From positions 1 to 64,000 of the forward strand of contig NZ_CACSIJ010000011.1 in NCBI RefSeq assembly GCF_902705855.1: DNA of 64,000 bases, given 5' to 3'. A model generated the notes under the pieces. That model worked only from the letters and a program-made list of their open reading frames with translations. It made no database searches and was not told the DNA's origin. Within the stretch, counting starts at the first letter, position 1. Each line of letters starts with the position of its first letter. This document shows, piece by piece, positions 16,991 to 25,654 of the stretch. Source of the DNA: Zhongshania aliphaticivorans. GTDB taxonomy: Bacteria > Pseudomonadota > Gammaproteobacteria > Pseudomonadales > Spongiibacteraceae. The translations under genes and the position numbers were made by a program.

Positions 16991-19204
16991 TTAGTTTCCG
17001 TTGCGGTTGTAGGCGCGTTCCCACATTTGTACATAGGCTTCCGCAGAATTATACAGGGCGTCGAGGGCTTCTTTGCCGCCTTCTAATCGCACTTCTTCAA
17101 CAAAGTCTGCAACTAGACCGTAGTGCGACATACCGGTTTCGTCAATATGCCAATACTTGCCACTTTCTGGAATTAATAACATGTCGACGGTAACGGGGTC
17201 GAATCCTGCAAATTGCGATCCCCAGTCGTCACCACTGAATAATGTGAAAGGATAAATGACGGGCTCTGAGTCGCCGCCGCGTGGGCCGGGATGACCGCCA
17301 AAGCCGTTGGCGTCGGCGCCGTAGCCTAATCCTAGAATTTGATTGCTGTTATTAATGCCGGCTTTGGTACGCCAGAATTTTAATTTTTCCAAAAATTCTT
17401 TGTGCTTTACGCCGGTACCTTTGTAGGGATAAACCACGCCACCGTTTTTGAGCATACGCACTACTTGGTCGCTGGTTAGGCCGCCATGCGCGTCATGTCC
17501 AGATGACAGTGGGTAGGCCGGCGCTTGTTCGTCGGCGATATCCAGCATGATGTCTTTGCTGTGATAGGCGGCGTGATCGATGTCGATTACCATGCCACGT
17601 TGCATCAGCGCACGGAGCGCGTATTCACCAAGGTCGGTCACGGTGCGGGCATTACAGCGTTTGCCCGGTGGGTATAGTGGTGTGATCCCGCCGGTGGTTT
17701 CAAACAATAGTTGCGTTATTGGGTCATTGCCGGAGCCGGGAATGGCCGTGGTCATTTCTGTGCCGGGGGTGCGAACCGAGGGTTCGTCTACAGGGTAGTC
17801 GCGGCACGCGGTCGTTTTCCAGAATGCGCCGGTGTCGAGGAAGTTGAGAACGTTTATGACGTCGCCGCTAAAGATACCGGCGCCGCCCAATGAGCTGTCA
17901 ATGTCGTGGAAGGGATAAACGTGGCGCACGCCCAGATCCCATAGGCGCTGAATTTCACTGTCAATTTGCGCTTGGTCACATTTACGCTGCTCTATGCCGC
18001 CGGGCAACATGGTGACGCCGCAGTCAAATATTTGGGCAACCTCTACACCGAGTACCACCGCCATCTTGCCGTCGTTAATGACTTCGCGCGCCTCTTGTGG
18101 GCTTTTAACAATACGATACCAGCCTTTACCGGGGCCGCCGGATTGGGCGTCGATGTAATCCTGTACGTCAAATAAATACTCTAGCTGTTTAACTGCTACG
18201 CTCATGTCGTTGCAGTCGGCTTGCGGGTTGGTCGCCAGCACTTTACCGACATTACACAGCGCTGTGATATTGGTGCCGTGGTTTACCATTAACCGCAAGC
18301 CGGAAAGGTAAGCGCGTTCCACCCATTTGTAGTACATCACTTGATGGGTTAAATAATCGCGGCGCGGCCAATCCACAAAGGTCGGCCAGCCTTCGGTGTT
18401 ATGGGTGTCGGTGGGGCTCATGCTAAGCACGTTATTACCATCGCGAATCCCGTTGGGGCCGTGAATGTCTTCGCAGTTTTCTAGTGCGTGATCCACCCCA
18501 AAGCGATGAATAACTTCACCGTAGAGTACGCCACCAGCTGAGGGGCCAACATCGCCCGCATAAGACATCTCGCTAGACATGCCCATGTGGGTGTGGATAT
18601 CGGCAAAGCCAATAAGCGGTTTATTTATTCCATTACCTTTAAATGTTTTACCGCTCACTGCGGTGGGCATTTCGGGGTAGCTGGTGCAGCCAGTGCTCGG
18701 TACGAATTTGAACTGGCTAGCTGGGCCGCTGGTATTTTCCGCTGTAACTAGCGCGCCGTTGTCATCCACCTGCATAGTTTGCGAACTGCTGTCAGACACA
18801 ATAGTGAAACTATCGCTGCCCTGCGCAACATCAATAGTCCAAATCGCGGCGTCAGTTGCTACGTCTTCGGCATTGACCGAACCGTTTCTTGCGGTAAGTA
18901 ATTTGCGGTCTTCGGTGTAGAACAGATATTTACCTAGATTGGCGGGCTGCATAAAAAATGTATCACCGGCGCCTACTGACTCGGCATTGCTGTTGTAAGT
19001 ACCGTCGCTTGCAGCGACGTAATTTTTGGTTTGTGTCGACTGAATAGCGTAGCAGCCATTGGCCATGTCGTAGCGAGTAACGGGTGTTTCTGTAGGTGGT
19101 GGATTGCTGCCGCCTTGACTGCCGCCTGAGCCAGAAGAGCTTGAACCACCGCAAGCGATTAACGTGGACGTACATAAAATCAGAACGGATAGCTGGATTT
19201 TCAT
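16991..19204 (-). CDS. Exported lipoprotein with M19/amidohydrolase-like metal hydrolase domain
   Basis: First gene of a three-gene operon. It begins with a lipoprotein signal peptide (lipobox LIAC, Cys18) and a Ser/Gly linker (about 19-40). Residues about 48-170 look like a beta-trefoil-type module (YAIQSTQTKNYVAASDG repeats). The catalytic part starts at about 195 with GFADIHTHMGM, a metal-binding HxH opening of the amidohydrolase/renal dipeptidase type. It continues with VVLGVEVAQIFDCG, LGVRHVYPFHDID, GMVIDIDHAAYHSKD and PLSSGHDAHGG, giving several further His/Asp ligands. The order resembles membrane dipeptidase (M19) enzymes, but the substrate is unknown. The 737-residue length is large because of the added N-terminal module. 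Confidence 0.7.
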   Translation of the reverse strand: MKIQLSVLILCTSTLIACGGSSSSGSGGSQGGSNPPPTETPVTRYDMANGCYAIQSTQTKNYVAASDGTYNSNAESVGAGDTFFMQPANLGKYLFYTEDRKLLTARNGSVNAEDVATDAAIWTIDVAQGSDSFTIVSDSSSQTMQVDDNGALVTAENTSGPASQFKFVPSTGCTSYPEMPTAVSGKTFKGNGINKPLIGFADIHTHMGMSSEMSYAGDVGPSAGGVLYGEVIHRFGVDHALENCEDIHGPNGIRDGNNVLSMSPTDTHNTEGWPTFVDWPRRDYLTHQVMYYKWVERAYLSGLRLMVNHGTNITALCNVGKVLATNPQADCNDMSVAVKQLEYLFDVQDYIDAQSGGPGKGWYRIVKSPQEAREVINDGKMAVVLGVEVAQIFDCGVTMLPGGIEQRKCDQAQIDSEIQRLWDLGVRHVYPFHDIDSSLGGAGIFSGDVINVLNFLDTGAFWKTTACRDYPVDEPSVRTPGTEMTTAIPGSGNDPITQLLFETTGGITPLYPPGKRCNARTVTDLGEYALRALMQRGMVIDIDHAAYHSKDIMLDIADEQAPAYPLSSGHDAHGGLTSDQVVRMLKNGGVVYPYKGTGVKHKEFLEKLKFWRTKAGINNSNQILGLGYGADANGFGGHPGPRGGDSEPVIYPFTLFSGDDWGSQFAGFDPVTVDMLLIPESGKYWHIDETGMSHYGLVADFVEEVRLEGGKEALDALYNSAEAYVQMWERAYNRNGN

Positions 19205-19491
19205 TCTTTAACCTACTGGGTGTTTGGTATTGTTTCTTATCGTTTTGACGGGGGCGGTCGCGTATTTTTATTTTGGCTGGACCGGCCACTTTGAAAAGCC
19301 GTTAGACCTAATCGCTAAGCTACCACTCTACTGCACAAAAGTCGCCAATTGTAACTATATGGTAATGGTTCTATAACTTTACGTGTCGGTACGGGGTCTA
19401 AGTCTAGGTTCGCGCTGTGGTTCTGAGCTGGAATTTTGGGCAATGTGAGTGGCGTGGCGATTAAAAAAGTGAACCCGCGCTGAGTGCGGAT

Positions 19492-19950
19492 TTATTCAGT
19501 GTCGCTGTTTGTTAAGTTGGTATTGATGAGGGCGTACAGCTGCTCAGCGAGCGCTTTGAGCTGCTGGACATCTTGGCGTGGCATGGCAATTTGGCCGCTG
19601 ATGTTGTCGGGAGTTTGCTTGGCTTGATCGGCGAGGTCCTTCCCTGCGGTTGTTAACACGATTACTTTCTGGCGTGAATCATTGCTCGATTTGGCGATGG
19701 TGAGTAATTTTTTGCTTTCCAGGCGCTTGAGTATCGGCGTGAGCGTGCCCGCGTCAAATCGCGTGCGCTCTACAAGGCTTTTAATAATTACCTTGTCCTC
19801 ATCCCACAGCGCTAGCATGACCAAGTACTGGGCATAGGTTAGCCCCAGCTGATCTAGTAGCGGTCGATAGGCTCGAATTAGGGCGTTGGTTGCCGAGTAA
19901 AGTGAGTGGCAGATCTGGTTTTTGAGCTTTAGGGCCGGTATGTCAGTCAA
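19492..19950 (-). CDS. MarR family regulator, OhrR-like redox sensor
   Basis: Winged-helix dimeric repressor. The N-terminal LKNQICHSLYSATNALIRAY places a Cys where OhrR-type proteins carry their peroxide-sensing cysteine, and LGLTYAQYLVMLALW, DAGTLTPILKRLE and the wing DSRQKVIVLT are OhrR/MarR hallmarks. The preferred start is TTG at 19950, eight bases after GGAGA, giving 152 residues, the usual OhrR size; an in-frame ATG twelve codons upstream lies inside an operator-like palindrome. It is divergent from the MDR oxidoreductase, with operator candidates between them, so it probably represses itself and that gene until oxidised. No ohr gene is adjacent. Confidence 0.85.
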   Translation of the reverse strand: MTDIPALKLKNQICHSLYSATNALIRAYRPLLDQLGLTYAQYLVMLALWDEDKVIIKSLVERTRFDAGTLTPILKRLESKKLLTIAKSSNDSRQKVIVLTTAGKDLADQAKQTPDNISGQIAMPRQDVQQLKALAEQLYALINTNLTNSDTE

Positions 19951-19975
19951 TGTTGTTCTCCGTGTTGAGAAATAT

Positions 19976-20031
19976 TTTGCGCGCAAATCATTGACGCGTC
20001 AACGATGGCCTGCCATTATTTTGTGCGCAAA
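19976..20031. promoter_or_regulatory. Palindromic operators between MarR and MDR genes
   Basis: Two matching palindromes, TTTGCGCGCAAA (19976-19987) and TTTGTGCGCAAA (20020-20031), have centres 44 bases apart, about four helical turns. A different perfect palindrome, TTGACGCGTCAA (19991-20002), lies between. The arrangement in a divergent promoter region next to a MarR gene makes them likely regulator binding sites. Confidence 0.65.
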
Positions 20032-20201
20032 GTAAATCTGCGCGGTTTGATATCAACATCAGAAAGCCGGTGGAAATTCTCACTGCGCTTATCGGCGGTC
20101 TTGATATCCCCGACGTACGGATGTCGCGATGACGCGGAATTTTAGTTTACTGTCCTGCTGCTTGTACTAAGGCAGTACGGCAAAAATGCAAAGGAGCAAT
20201 T

Positions 20202-21176
20202 ATGTTAAAAGCACAGTACACCGAGCGCGGATCAGATCCGCAGAAATCGATTTGCGCGGTAGAATTTGACATTGCCGAGCTTGCCGAAGATGAGGCGCTG
20301 GTAGAGTTAATCGCCTCGCCGATAAATCCTTCAGACGTCCTCACCCTAACCGGTGAGTACGGCATATTGCCGCCTTTGCCCGCAATTGGTGGCAATGAAG
20401 GTGTGGGTAAGATAGTTAAGCTTGGGGGCAAGGGACCTGCGATTGGTCAAACTGTCATGTTGCCAGTTGGTATTGGTAGCTGGGCGACCCACATGGTATG
20501 TAAAACTGCGCAGCTGATTCCTGTGCCGAATGAGGCCGACGCTAAGCAGTTGGCCATGATGACCATTAACCCGCCAACTGCACTATTAATGTTGGAAGAA
20601 TTTGTTGATTTAAAACCGGGTGACTGGGTAATACAAAATGCGGCCAACTCAGGCGTAGGCAGCTACCTGATTCAATTGGCAAAAATTAAAGGATTAAAAA
20701 CCATAAACGTGGTTCGCCGCGAATCTGCCGTTGAAGGCGTGAAAGCGCTGGGTGGTGATGTGGTGTTGGTCGACGGCCCCGCACTCGCCAAAGACGTTGC
20801 CAAAATATGCGGCGACAATCTACCAAAGTTGGCAATTGACGCCATTGGTGGCGCCGCTACCGATAACGTGGGCGCCTGTCTTGCGACGGGTGGCACCTTG
20901 GTCAACTACGGTTTAATGAGTGGCGAGTCATGCCAATTGTCAGCAAAATCCCTAGTGTTTCGTGACGTCACCCTCAAAGGCTTCTGGTTGGCCCGTTGGT
21001 TCCGCACCGCCACACCTGAAAAACAAATGGCGCTATTCGGCCAAATCACCAAATACATTACTGAAGGTAAATTGAAGACAAAAATTCATGCCGAATATCC
21101 TGTGAGCGAAATTAAACAAGCGGTAGCAGCGGCGGCCGAAGGTGGCCGTGATGGAAAGATCTTAGTTGTTGCTTAA
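20202..21176 (+). CDS. MDR-superfamily NAD(P)H oxidoreductase (MECR/quinone reductase-like)
   Basis: Medium-chain dehydrogenase/reductase without the catalytic zinc ligands, most like trans-2-enoyl reductases (MECR/ETR1) and quinone oxidoreductases. The GroES-like N-terminal half has SPINPSDVLTLTGEYG (about 39-54) and GGNEGVGKIV. The Rossmann half has NAANSGVGSYLIQLAK (about 146-161) for NADPH binding, and the C-terminal GRDGKILVV is typical. The 324-residue length is normal. A good ribosome site (AAAGGAG, six bases before ATG) is present, and a terminator follows, so it is monocistronic. The divergent OhrR-like regulator and operators suggest induction by peroxides or reactive electrophiles, which is inference. 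Confidence 0.85.
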   Translation: MLKAQYTERGSDPQKSICAVEFDIAELAEDEALVELIASPINPSDVLTLTGEYGILPPLPAIGGNEGVGKIVKLGGKGPAIGQTVMLPVGIGSWATHMVCKTAQLIPVPNEADAKQLAMMTINPPTALLMLEEFVDLKPGDWVIQNAANSGVGSYLIQLAKIKGLKTINVVRRESAVEGVKALGGDVVLVDGPALAKDVAKICGDNLPKLAIDAIGGAATDNVGACLATGGTLVNYGLMSGESCQLSAKSLVFRDVTLKGFWLARWFRTATPEKQMALFGQITKYITEGKLKTKIHAEYPVSEIKQAVAAAAEGGRDGKILVVA

Positions 21177-21200
21177 ATTTGATTTAAAAATGGGAGTTGG

Positions 21201-21232
21201 AAAGGCGAGCAGTGAATGGCTCGCCTTTTTTA
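21201..21232 (+). terminator. Rho-independent terminator after the MDR gene
   Basis: AAGGCGAGC and GCTCGCCTT pair around an eight-base loop and run into six T residues. Confidence 0.9.
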
Positions 21233-21298
21233 TTGTGATTACCGCGTGAGGCTATTTGTAGAAATTGAAGTGGTGGTACGGCGTTCTTTTAAGCAGGT

Positions 21299-21352
21299 AA
21301 TAAAAAACCCCAACTCTTTCGAGTTGAGGTTTGATACTTGGTGGAGCCGGCG
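21299..21352 (-). repeat. Distal att repeat: copy of the ssrA 3' end and terminator
   Basis: This 54-base stretch matches 30651-30704 at all but six positions. The last 25 bases (21328-21352) are identical and include TGGTGGAGCC, the complement of the tmRNA 3' acceptor end. The differences are confined to the hairpin of the terminator, whose stem is largely kept in both copies. It looks like the original chromosomal 3' end of ssrA, displaced when a mobile element entered the gene's 3' end. Sequence after 21352 no longer resembles tmRNA. Confidence 0.85.
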
Positions 21353-21562
21353 TCACTTTAATAGACATTCCAACTGATTGATATTAAAGGTTTTGTGTTT
21401 TTGTGTTTTTATTTATGCCCCATAAATGCCCCCAGTTCTGCGAGACTGAGGCGATTGTTCATTAATATGGGGGTAGGGAGGTTGATCTAGTTAGCGGGGG
21501 TGGCCTATAATTTGCGCAAGTGGATTGGGGGTTCCCGGTCGGCGTCGCAGCCTCGGTGAGTA

Positions 21563-22456
21563 TCATCGGGGCTTTTCGCTTTCTGGGCTTGGAAAAATCT
21601 TCAAGCCATAGCTTTCAAAGTCATTTCCGACAGCGTCTCGACCTCCTGCGCAGTAAAATTTCCGTTTCAGTACGTCAAATGCCCGATTTTCTTGTTCTGG
21701 TTTGAAAACGCTCAGTCCTATTGGTCGGGCGACTAGGTCAGCTAACTGCAAGCCGGACGACATGGCTTTTTTATCTGAGAACCGAACGTCAAAGGGTAGT
21801 TGCCGCGAAAGTCGATTGGCGCCGTCACAAATACGGCGAAACTCCAGCTCTAACTCGTTATCTTCCTTCCTACCGCGACATTCAACCACTACATGGGTTT
21901 GCTTTTTCTCTTGGCCTTTTTCCTGCAAAAACTCAAAGAGCGTCTCTAGGCAAAAGCCGAGTGCGATATGGTAGGGGTTGGCATTTGCATCGGCGTGGCC
22001 CTTTAGTTGACGCTTATCGATAACACAACTGATCAGAATGAAATTGCTACGCTCAATGATTTGGGTCAACTCGTCCATAAACGCAAACTTTTCTTCCTTG
22101 CTGCGGAAGATATTGAACTCCCCTTTTTCCTTTCTTATCTCGTTTTCGTGAAGCACCACTTGATCATGGCCGAAGTGATTGAATTTAAATTTTTCTAAGG
22201 CTGAAACGACTTTCTCGCTGTAGTGCCGTTTATGGAAAACGCATAGTGCCAAGACGAATAGCGGGTAATTAGGGTCGATAGTCTGCATACCGTGATCGCC
22301 GCTCTCGTCAACGTAGACAATGTACTTGCTATAGCGTGATTCCTTTATTGGGGCAGCATCTTCGCGGTCGACAACATTTTCTGTAGTCGGCTGCTCCTTA
22401 CTCGGACTAAGCTCAAGATCAAAGAGCGGTAATTGCTGTTCGTCGTTGTTAGGCAT
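21563..22456 (-). CDS. DUF3800 domain protein, last gene of the R-M operon
   Basis: A 297-residue protein. After a poorly conserved N-terminal tail (about 1-40) comes the DUF3800 opening YIVYVDESGDHG (about 45-56), with paired acidic residues, and later HVVVECRGRKEDNELELEF (about 192) and GLQLADLVARPI (about 240), where an Asp and a Glu recur. DUF3800 proteins are thought to have an RNase H-like fold, so metal-dependent nuclease activity is plausible but unproven. Its start codon overlaps the end of hsdS by eight bases, so translation is coupled to the R-M genes. Its place in a restriction operon suggests a defence or regulatory role. Confidence 0.75.
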   Translation of the reverse strand: MPNNDEQQLPLFDLELSPSKEQPTTENVVDREDAAPIKESRYSKYIVYVDESGDHGMQTIDPNYPLFVLALCVFHKRHYSEKVVSALEKFKFNHFGHDQVVLHENEIRKEKGEFNIFRSKEEKFAFMDELTQIIERSNFILISCVIDKRQLKGHADANANPYHIALGFCLETLFEFLQEKGQEKKQTHVVVECRGRKEDNELELEFRRICDGANRLSRQLPFDVRFSDKKAMSSGLQLADLVARPIGLSVFKPEQENRAFDVLKRKFYCAGGRDAVGNDFESYGLKIFPSPESEKPR

Positions 22457-24038
22457 CGCTCTTCCTGCCTTTGGTTTTCTTGGCCGGTTTGGCCGCTGCG
22501 CGCTCGGCCTTGATGCGTTCTAGCAGCGCGGCGGCGCTATTGTCGCCGCTGATGAGTTCGGGGTTGTCTTGACGCCATTGCTCGGTGAGCTCGCCTCTGA
22601 ATGCTTTGGCAAGTATGGACTGCGTGAGCTGGTTAACACGGGCTTGGGCGTTTTTGACTTGTTGCTCGACTTGGTCTGCGTAGGTGAAGAGTTGTTCTAC
22701 GCGGCGGACTATTTCGGTTTGTTCTTCGATAGGAGGTACAGGGCAGGGTGCAGAGCATAATCTGCTTTTGTTGATAATTGCAGCGTTGACTACTGCGCTA
22801 GATGTTTTATTCAGCCATGTGTGTAAGGTCTGTGCCCACATGAAAAGAAACTCTTTCTTGATTGCTGCTGTGGGTATAAGTGCATTTATTTGCTGATTGA
22901 ATGCTGACTCCTTTTCTAGTAATCCAACTTTCCCAATAGTACCGATGCAGACAATGAGAATAGATCCGGAGGGTAGAATCGGTGTTTTTTCGGCGGCTTT
23001 ATCTGTGACGTACCGCTCAGGTGCCACGATATGTCCATTTATTTTAATTTGTGATGGGGTAATGAATGGAATTTTCCCACCCCAATTTTTTTCATCTGTT
23101 GTTGGTGGGGTTTTTCCTGTAACTGATATTGATATGCTATCAAGGTTAGAGACAAACCATCCTTCTGGTGCAGATTGTATGGCTGTAAGATTGAGCTCGT
23201 CTGAATAGTTATTGGTTGGCTTTTTATATTTTTTAATATTTGAGTCAAGATTAAACGGTATACCTTTTCTATGTGCACTTTTCTTCTGCTCAGTGATCCA
23301 GCTGTTCAAGCGCTCGTTCTCGATAAATTGAATAATCGCATTTTTGTCTACGGCATTATTTTCATGGCGCCACTCCTCCGTCAATTTCCCACTCACCGCC
23401 GCAGCGAGTACCGATTGGCGGAAGCGTTTGAGAATGGTGGGGATGGCGTCGAGGCGGGCTTTTACGGTGTTGACCTGTGCCAGTAGTTCGTCGAGTTTGT
23501 CGGCGATGACTTTTTGTTCAGCTAGGGGCGGGAGTATTAGTGGTGCTTGCAAACCGTCTTTGGTGCCTAGTCGAGGCATATTTACCCCATAGCTGGCTGC
23601 ATTTACATGGGCCTGAAATGATTCTGATTTTAGCCAGTAGAATAGGTACCTATTTGATACAAAAGGTTCTGCATCTATTGGAATGATTTCTGTCGAACAA
23701 TATCCTGGGCGGTCAGCGATGATGATTTTATTTAGGTAAGGCCTGAGCTTACCGTACAGTACATCACCAGTTTTGAACTTGTTCTTGGAGCTTTTAAATT
23801 TTCTTGCCTCTACAGTTACGCGTTTCAGTAACCGTGAGCTATCTTTTTCGACGTCTTCTAATTCAAGAATCCAGTCGCCTTGGGACGCATCGCTTAGTTC
23901 AGCTTTGGTTGTTTTGCCATATTTCGTAACGGCGCCTAGCTGGGTGTATACCCAAGAGGTCGGTAGCTCTAGATTCCCGCCTTCGCAGGAATGACTGCTT
24001 TGGAGTGCTGAGTTTATATTGCTGTCGGTTTTACTCAT
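22449..24038 (-). CDS. hsdS: Type I restriction-modification specificity subunit
   Basis: DNA-recognition subunit that directs the HsdM methylase and HsdR translocase to a bipartite target. It has two target-recognition domains (about 25-175 and about 280-430), each followed by the conserved helical spacer: LPPLAEQKVIADKLDELL (about 178-195) with SGKLTEEWR, and VPPIEEQTEIVRRVEQLF (about 440) with RGELTEQWR. The lysine-rich tail KPAKKTKGRK is unusual in charge. Translation overlaps hsdM (TAATG). Codons about 15-23 encode HSCEGGN from a palindromic repeat inserted near the 5' end. At 529 residues it is somewhat longer than typical HsdS. The recognition sequence cannot be read from the protein. 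Confidence 0.93.
   Translation of the reverse strand: MSKTDSNINSALQSSHSCEGGNLELPTSWVYTQLGAVTKYGKTTKAELSDASQGDWILELEDVEKDSSRLLKRVTVEARKFKSSKNKFKTGDVLYGKLRPYLNKIIIADRPGYCSTEIIPIDAEPFVSNRYLFYWLKSESFQAHVNAASYGVNMPRLGTKDGLQAPLILPPLAEQKVIADKLDELLAQVNTVKARLDAIPTILKRFRQSVLAAAVSGKLTEEWRHENNAVDKNAIIQFIENERLNSWITEQKKSAHRKGIPFNLDSNIKKYKKPTNNYSDELNLTAIQSAPEGWFVSNLDSISISVTGKTPPTTDEKNWGGKIPFITPSQIKINGHIVAPERYVTDKAAEKTPILPSGSILIVCIGTIGKVGLLEKESAFNQQINALIPTAAIKKEFLFMWAQTLHTWLNKTSSAVVNAAIINKSRLCSAPCPVPPIEEQTEIVRRVEQLFTYADQVEQQVKNAQARVNQLTQSILAKAFRGELTEQWRQDNPELISGDNSAAALLERIKAERAAAKPAKKTKGRKSDA
23971..23996. repeat. Palindromic repeat element inside the hsdS coding sequence
   Basis: ATTCCCGCCTTCGCAGGAAT (23973-23992) is an imperfect 8-4-8 hairpin of the ATTCCCGC...GCGGGAAT type commonly dispersed between genes in proteobacteria. 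Here it is translated as part of the HsdS N-terminus (HSCEGGN on the minus strand). It is the only copy noticed in the window. Confidence 0.55.
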
Positions 24039-25654
24039 TAGGCCGACTCACTCCCAACACCTAATACATCCTGCAAAAGCTGCTTCTGAACATCTGCCTC
24101 GTCCCCAGCCCCCAAGGCCCGCATCAAGCCATCTATCTCTCTCAGTGATTCGGTCAATTCGGACATGGCTTCTGCTGCCAGTACTTCTGGTTCTGGCAAG
24201 TTGGCGGCATCGACGCTGTCTTTGTCTTTTAGCCAGCTAATGTCTAGCGAGTCGCCTTTGGTGTCGCGTACCCAGTCGCGGTTGAATACCCGCCAGCGGC
24301 TTTTGGCTAGGTCGTCGTTACTGCCAGCTTCTTCGGTAGTGTCGGCCTCTTTGGCGTTGAAGCTCCATTCACCCTCACTGCGTTTGGAGGTGCCGTCGGC
24401 TTTTTTGCCAAACACGTTTTCAAAAGGCGTCAGGTGTTCTTCAGTAAATGGTGTGCGTTTGCCAAAGCTGGGCATATTGGTGCGCAGGTCGTAAACCCAT
24501 ACGTTAGTGGTGCAGTTTTCGTCTTGCAGTTTGTCTTTGGGGTGGCCTTTAGTAAAAAACAGTACGTTGGTTTTAACACCTTGGGCGTAAAAAATACCAG
24601 TGGGCAGGCGCAGTATGGTGTGCAGATTGCACTTGTTCATTAAGTCGCGGCGCACCTCGTTGCCCACGCCTGCTTCAAATAAGACATTGTCTGGCAAGAC
24701 CACGGCGGCGCGGCCACCGGGTTTTAAATTGCGATAAATATGCTGCAAGAAGGCCAGTTGTTTGTTGCTGGTTTTATAGGTGAGGTCGTCGCGGGTGATG
24801 CTGGCATCGCCGCCCTTGGAGGTGCCAAAGGGCGGGTTGGCTAAAATAATGTCGGCCTTTGCCAGATTGGCGCCGACCATACCAAGTGCGTTGCCAAGGT
24901 GAACCACGCCTTCGTCGTCGCCTTCCATGCCGTGTAGCAGGCAGTTCATTAAGGCCATGCGGCGGGTGCTGGGCACTAGCTCTACACCGAGAAAGGCTTT
25001 GTTGCGTTGAAACTTTTGATCTTTTGCTGGCAGGTTAAATAGGTCGTCGGTGTGCTGTTTAATATAGGCGTCGGCGGCAATTAAAAAACCGGCGGTTCCC
25101 GCCGCGGGGTCTTGCACGATTTCACCGGCTTGGGGCTGAATGCAGCGCACCATGCTATTAATAAGGGCTCGCGGGGTGAAGTATTGCCCTGCGCCAGATT
25201 TGGTTTCGCTGGCGTTTTTTTCGAGCAGGCCTTCGTATAAATCCCCCAAGCCATCTTGCTGGGCGCTATACCAGTCGATTTGGTCTAGGGCTTTTACCAG
25301 CTGCTCTAGGTGACGCGGCTCGCGCAGTCGGGTTTGGGCGTCGGCATATACGGCAGAAATTAATAGGTCGTTGTGAACCTGCACGTTGTTGGCGTCTTTG
25401 CCGGAAGACAGCGCCAACAGTATGCGTTTGTAGTCGTCGAGTAAATTTAAACCCGACTTGCTGTTGAGATCGGTCCAGCGGCAGCCTTCTGGCAGAATGT
25501 GAGTTTTGAGCAAGTCAGACTCGGTGTTCTCGTGCACCATTTTCATAAACAGCAGCATCACCAGCTCGGTGACGTAGTCGCTGTAGTTAATGCCGTCGTC
25601 GCGGAGTACGTCGCAGAGATTCCAGAGTTTTTGAACAATGTCGTTGTTGGTCAT
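24038..25654 (-). CDS. hsdM: Type I restriction-modification DNA methyltransferase subunit
   Basis: SAM-dependent N6-adenine methylase of the type I complex (2M:1S, plus HsdR for cleavage). The N-terminal helical domain (about 1-140, MTNNDIVQKLWNLCDVLRDD) is typical. The catalytic domain has GQYFTPRALINSMV (about 155), DPAAGTAGFLIAA (SAM-binding motif I, about 182) and ILANPPFGTSKGG with the NPPF motif of N6-adenine methylases (about 275). Length 538. The upstream fic gene ends within its start (ATGA overlap) and hsdS starts at its stop, so fic, hsdM and hsdS are translationally coupled. Confidence 0.95.
   Translation of the reverse strand: MTNNDIVQKLWNLCDVLRDDGINYSDYVTELVMLLFMKMVHENTESDLLKTHILPEGCRWTDLNSKSGLNLLDDYKRILLALSSGKDANNVQVHNDLLISAVYADAQTRLREPRHLEQLVKALDQIDWYSAQQDGLGDLYEGLLEKNASETKSGAGQYFTPRALINSMVRCIQPQAGEIVQDPAAGTAGFLIAADAYIKQHTDDLFNLPAKDQKFQRNKAFLGVELVPSTRRMALMNCLLHGMEGDDEGVVHLGNALGMVGANLAKADIILANPPFGTSKGGDASITRDDLTYKTSNKQLAFLQHIYRNLKPGGRAAVVLPDNVLFEAGVGNEVRRDLMNKCNLHTILRLPTGIFYAQGVKTNVLFFTKGHPKDKLQDENCTTNVWVYDLRTNMPSFGKRTPFTEEHLTPFENVFGKKADGTSKRSEGEWSFNAKEADTTEEAGSNDDLAKSRWRVFNRDWVRDTKGDSLDISWLKDKDSVDAANLPEPEVLAAEAMSELTESLREIDGLMRALGAGDEADVQKQLLQDVLGVGSESA

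Noticed and set aside
21328-21352. Second tmRNA or tRNA gene at the distal repeat
   Set aside because: Only the 3' acceptor end and terminator are present; no 5' half, tag frame or T-arm, so it is an attachment-site remnant.
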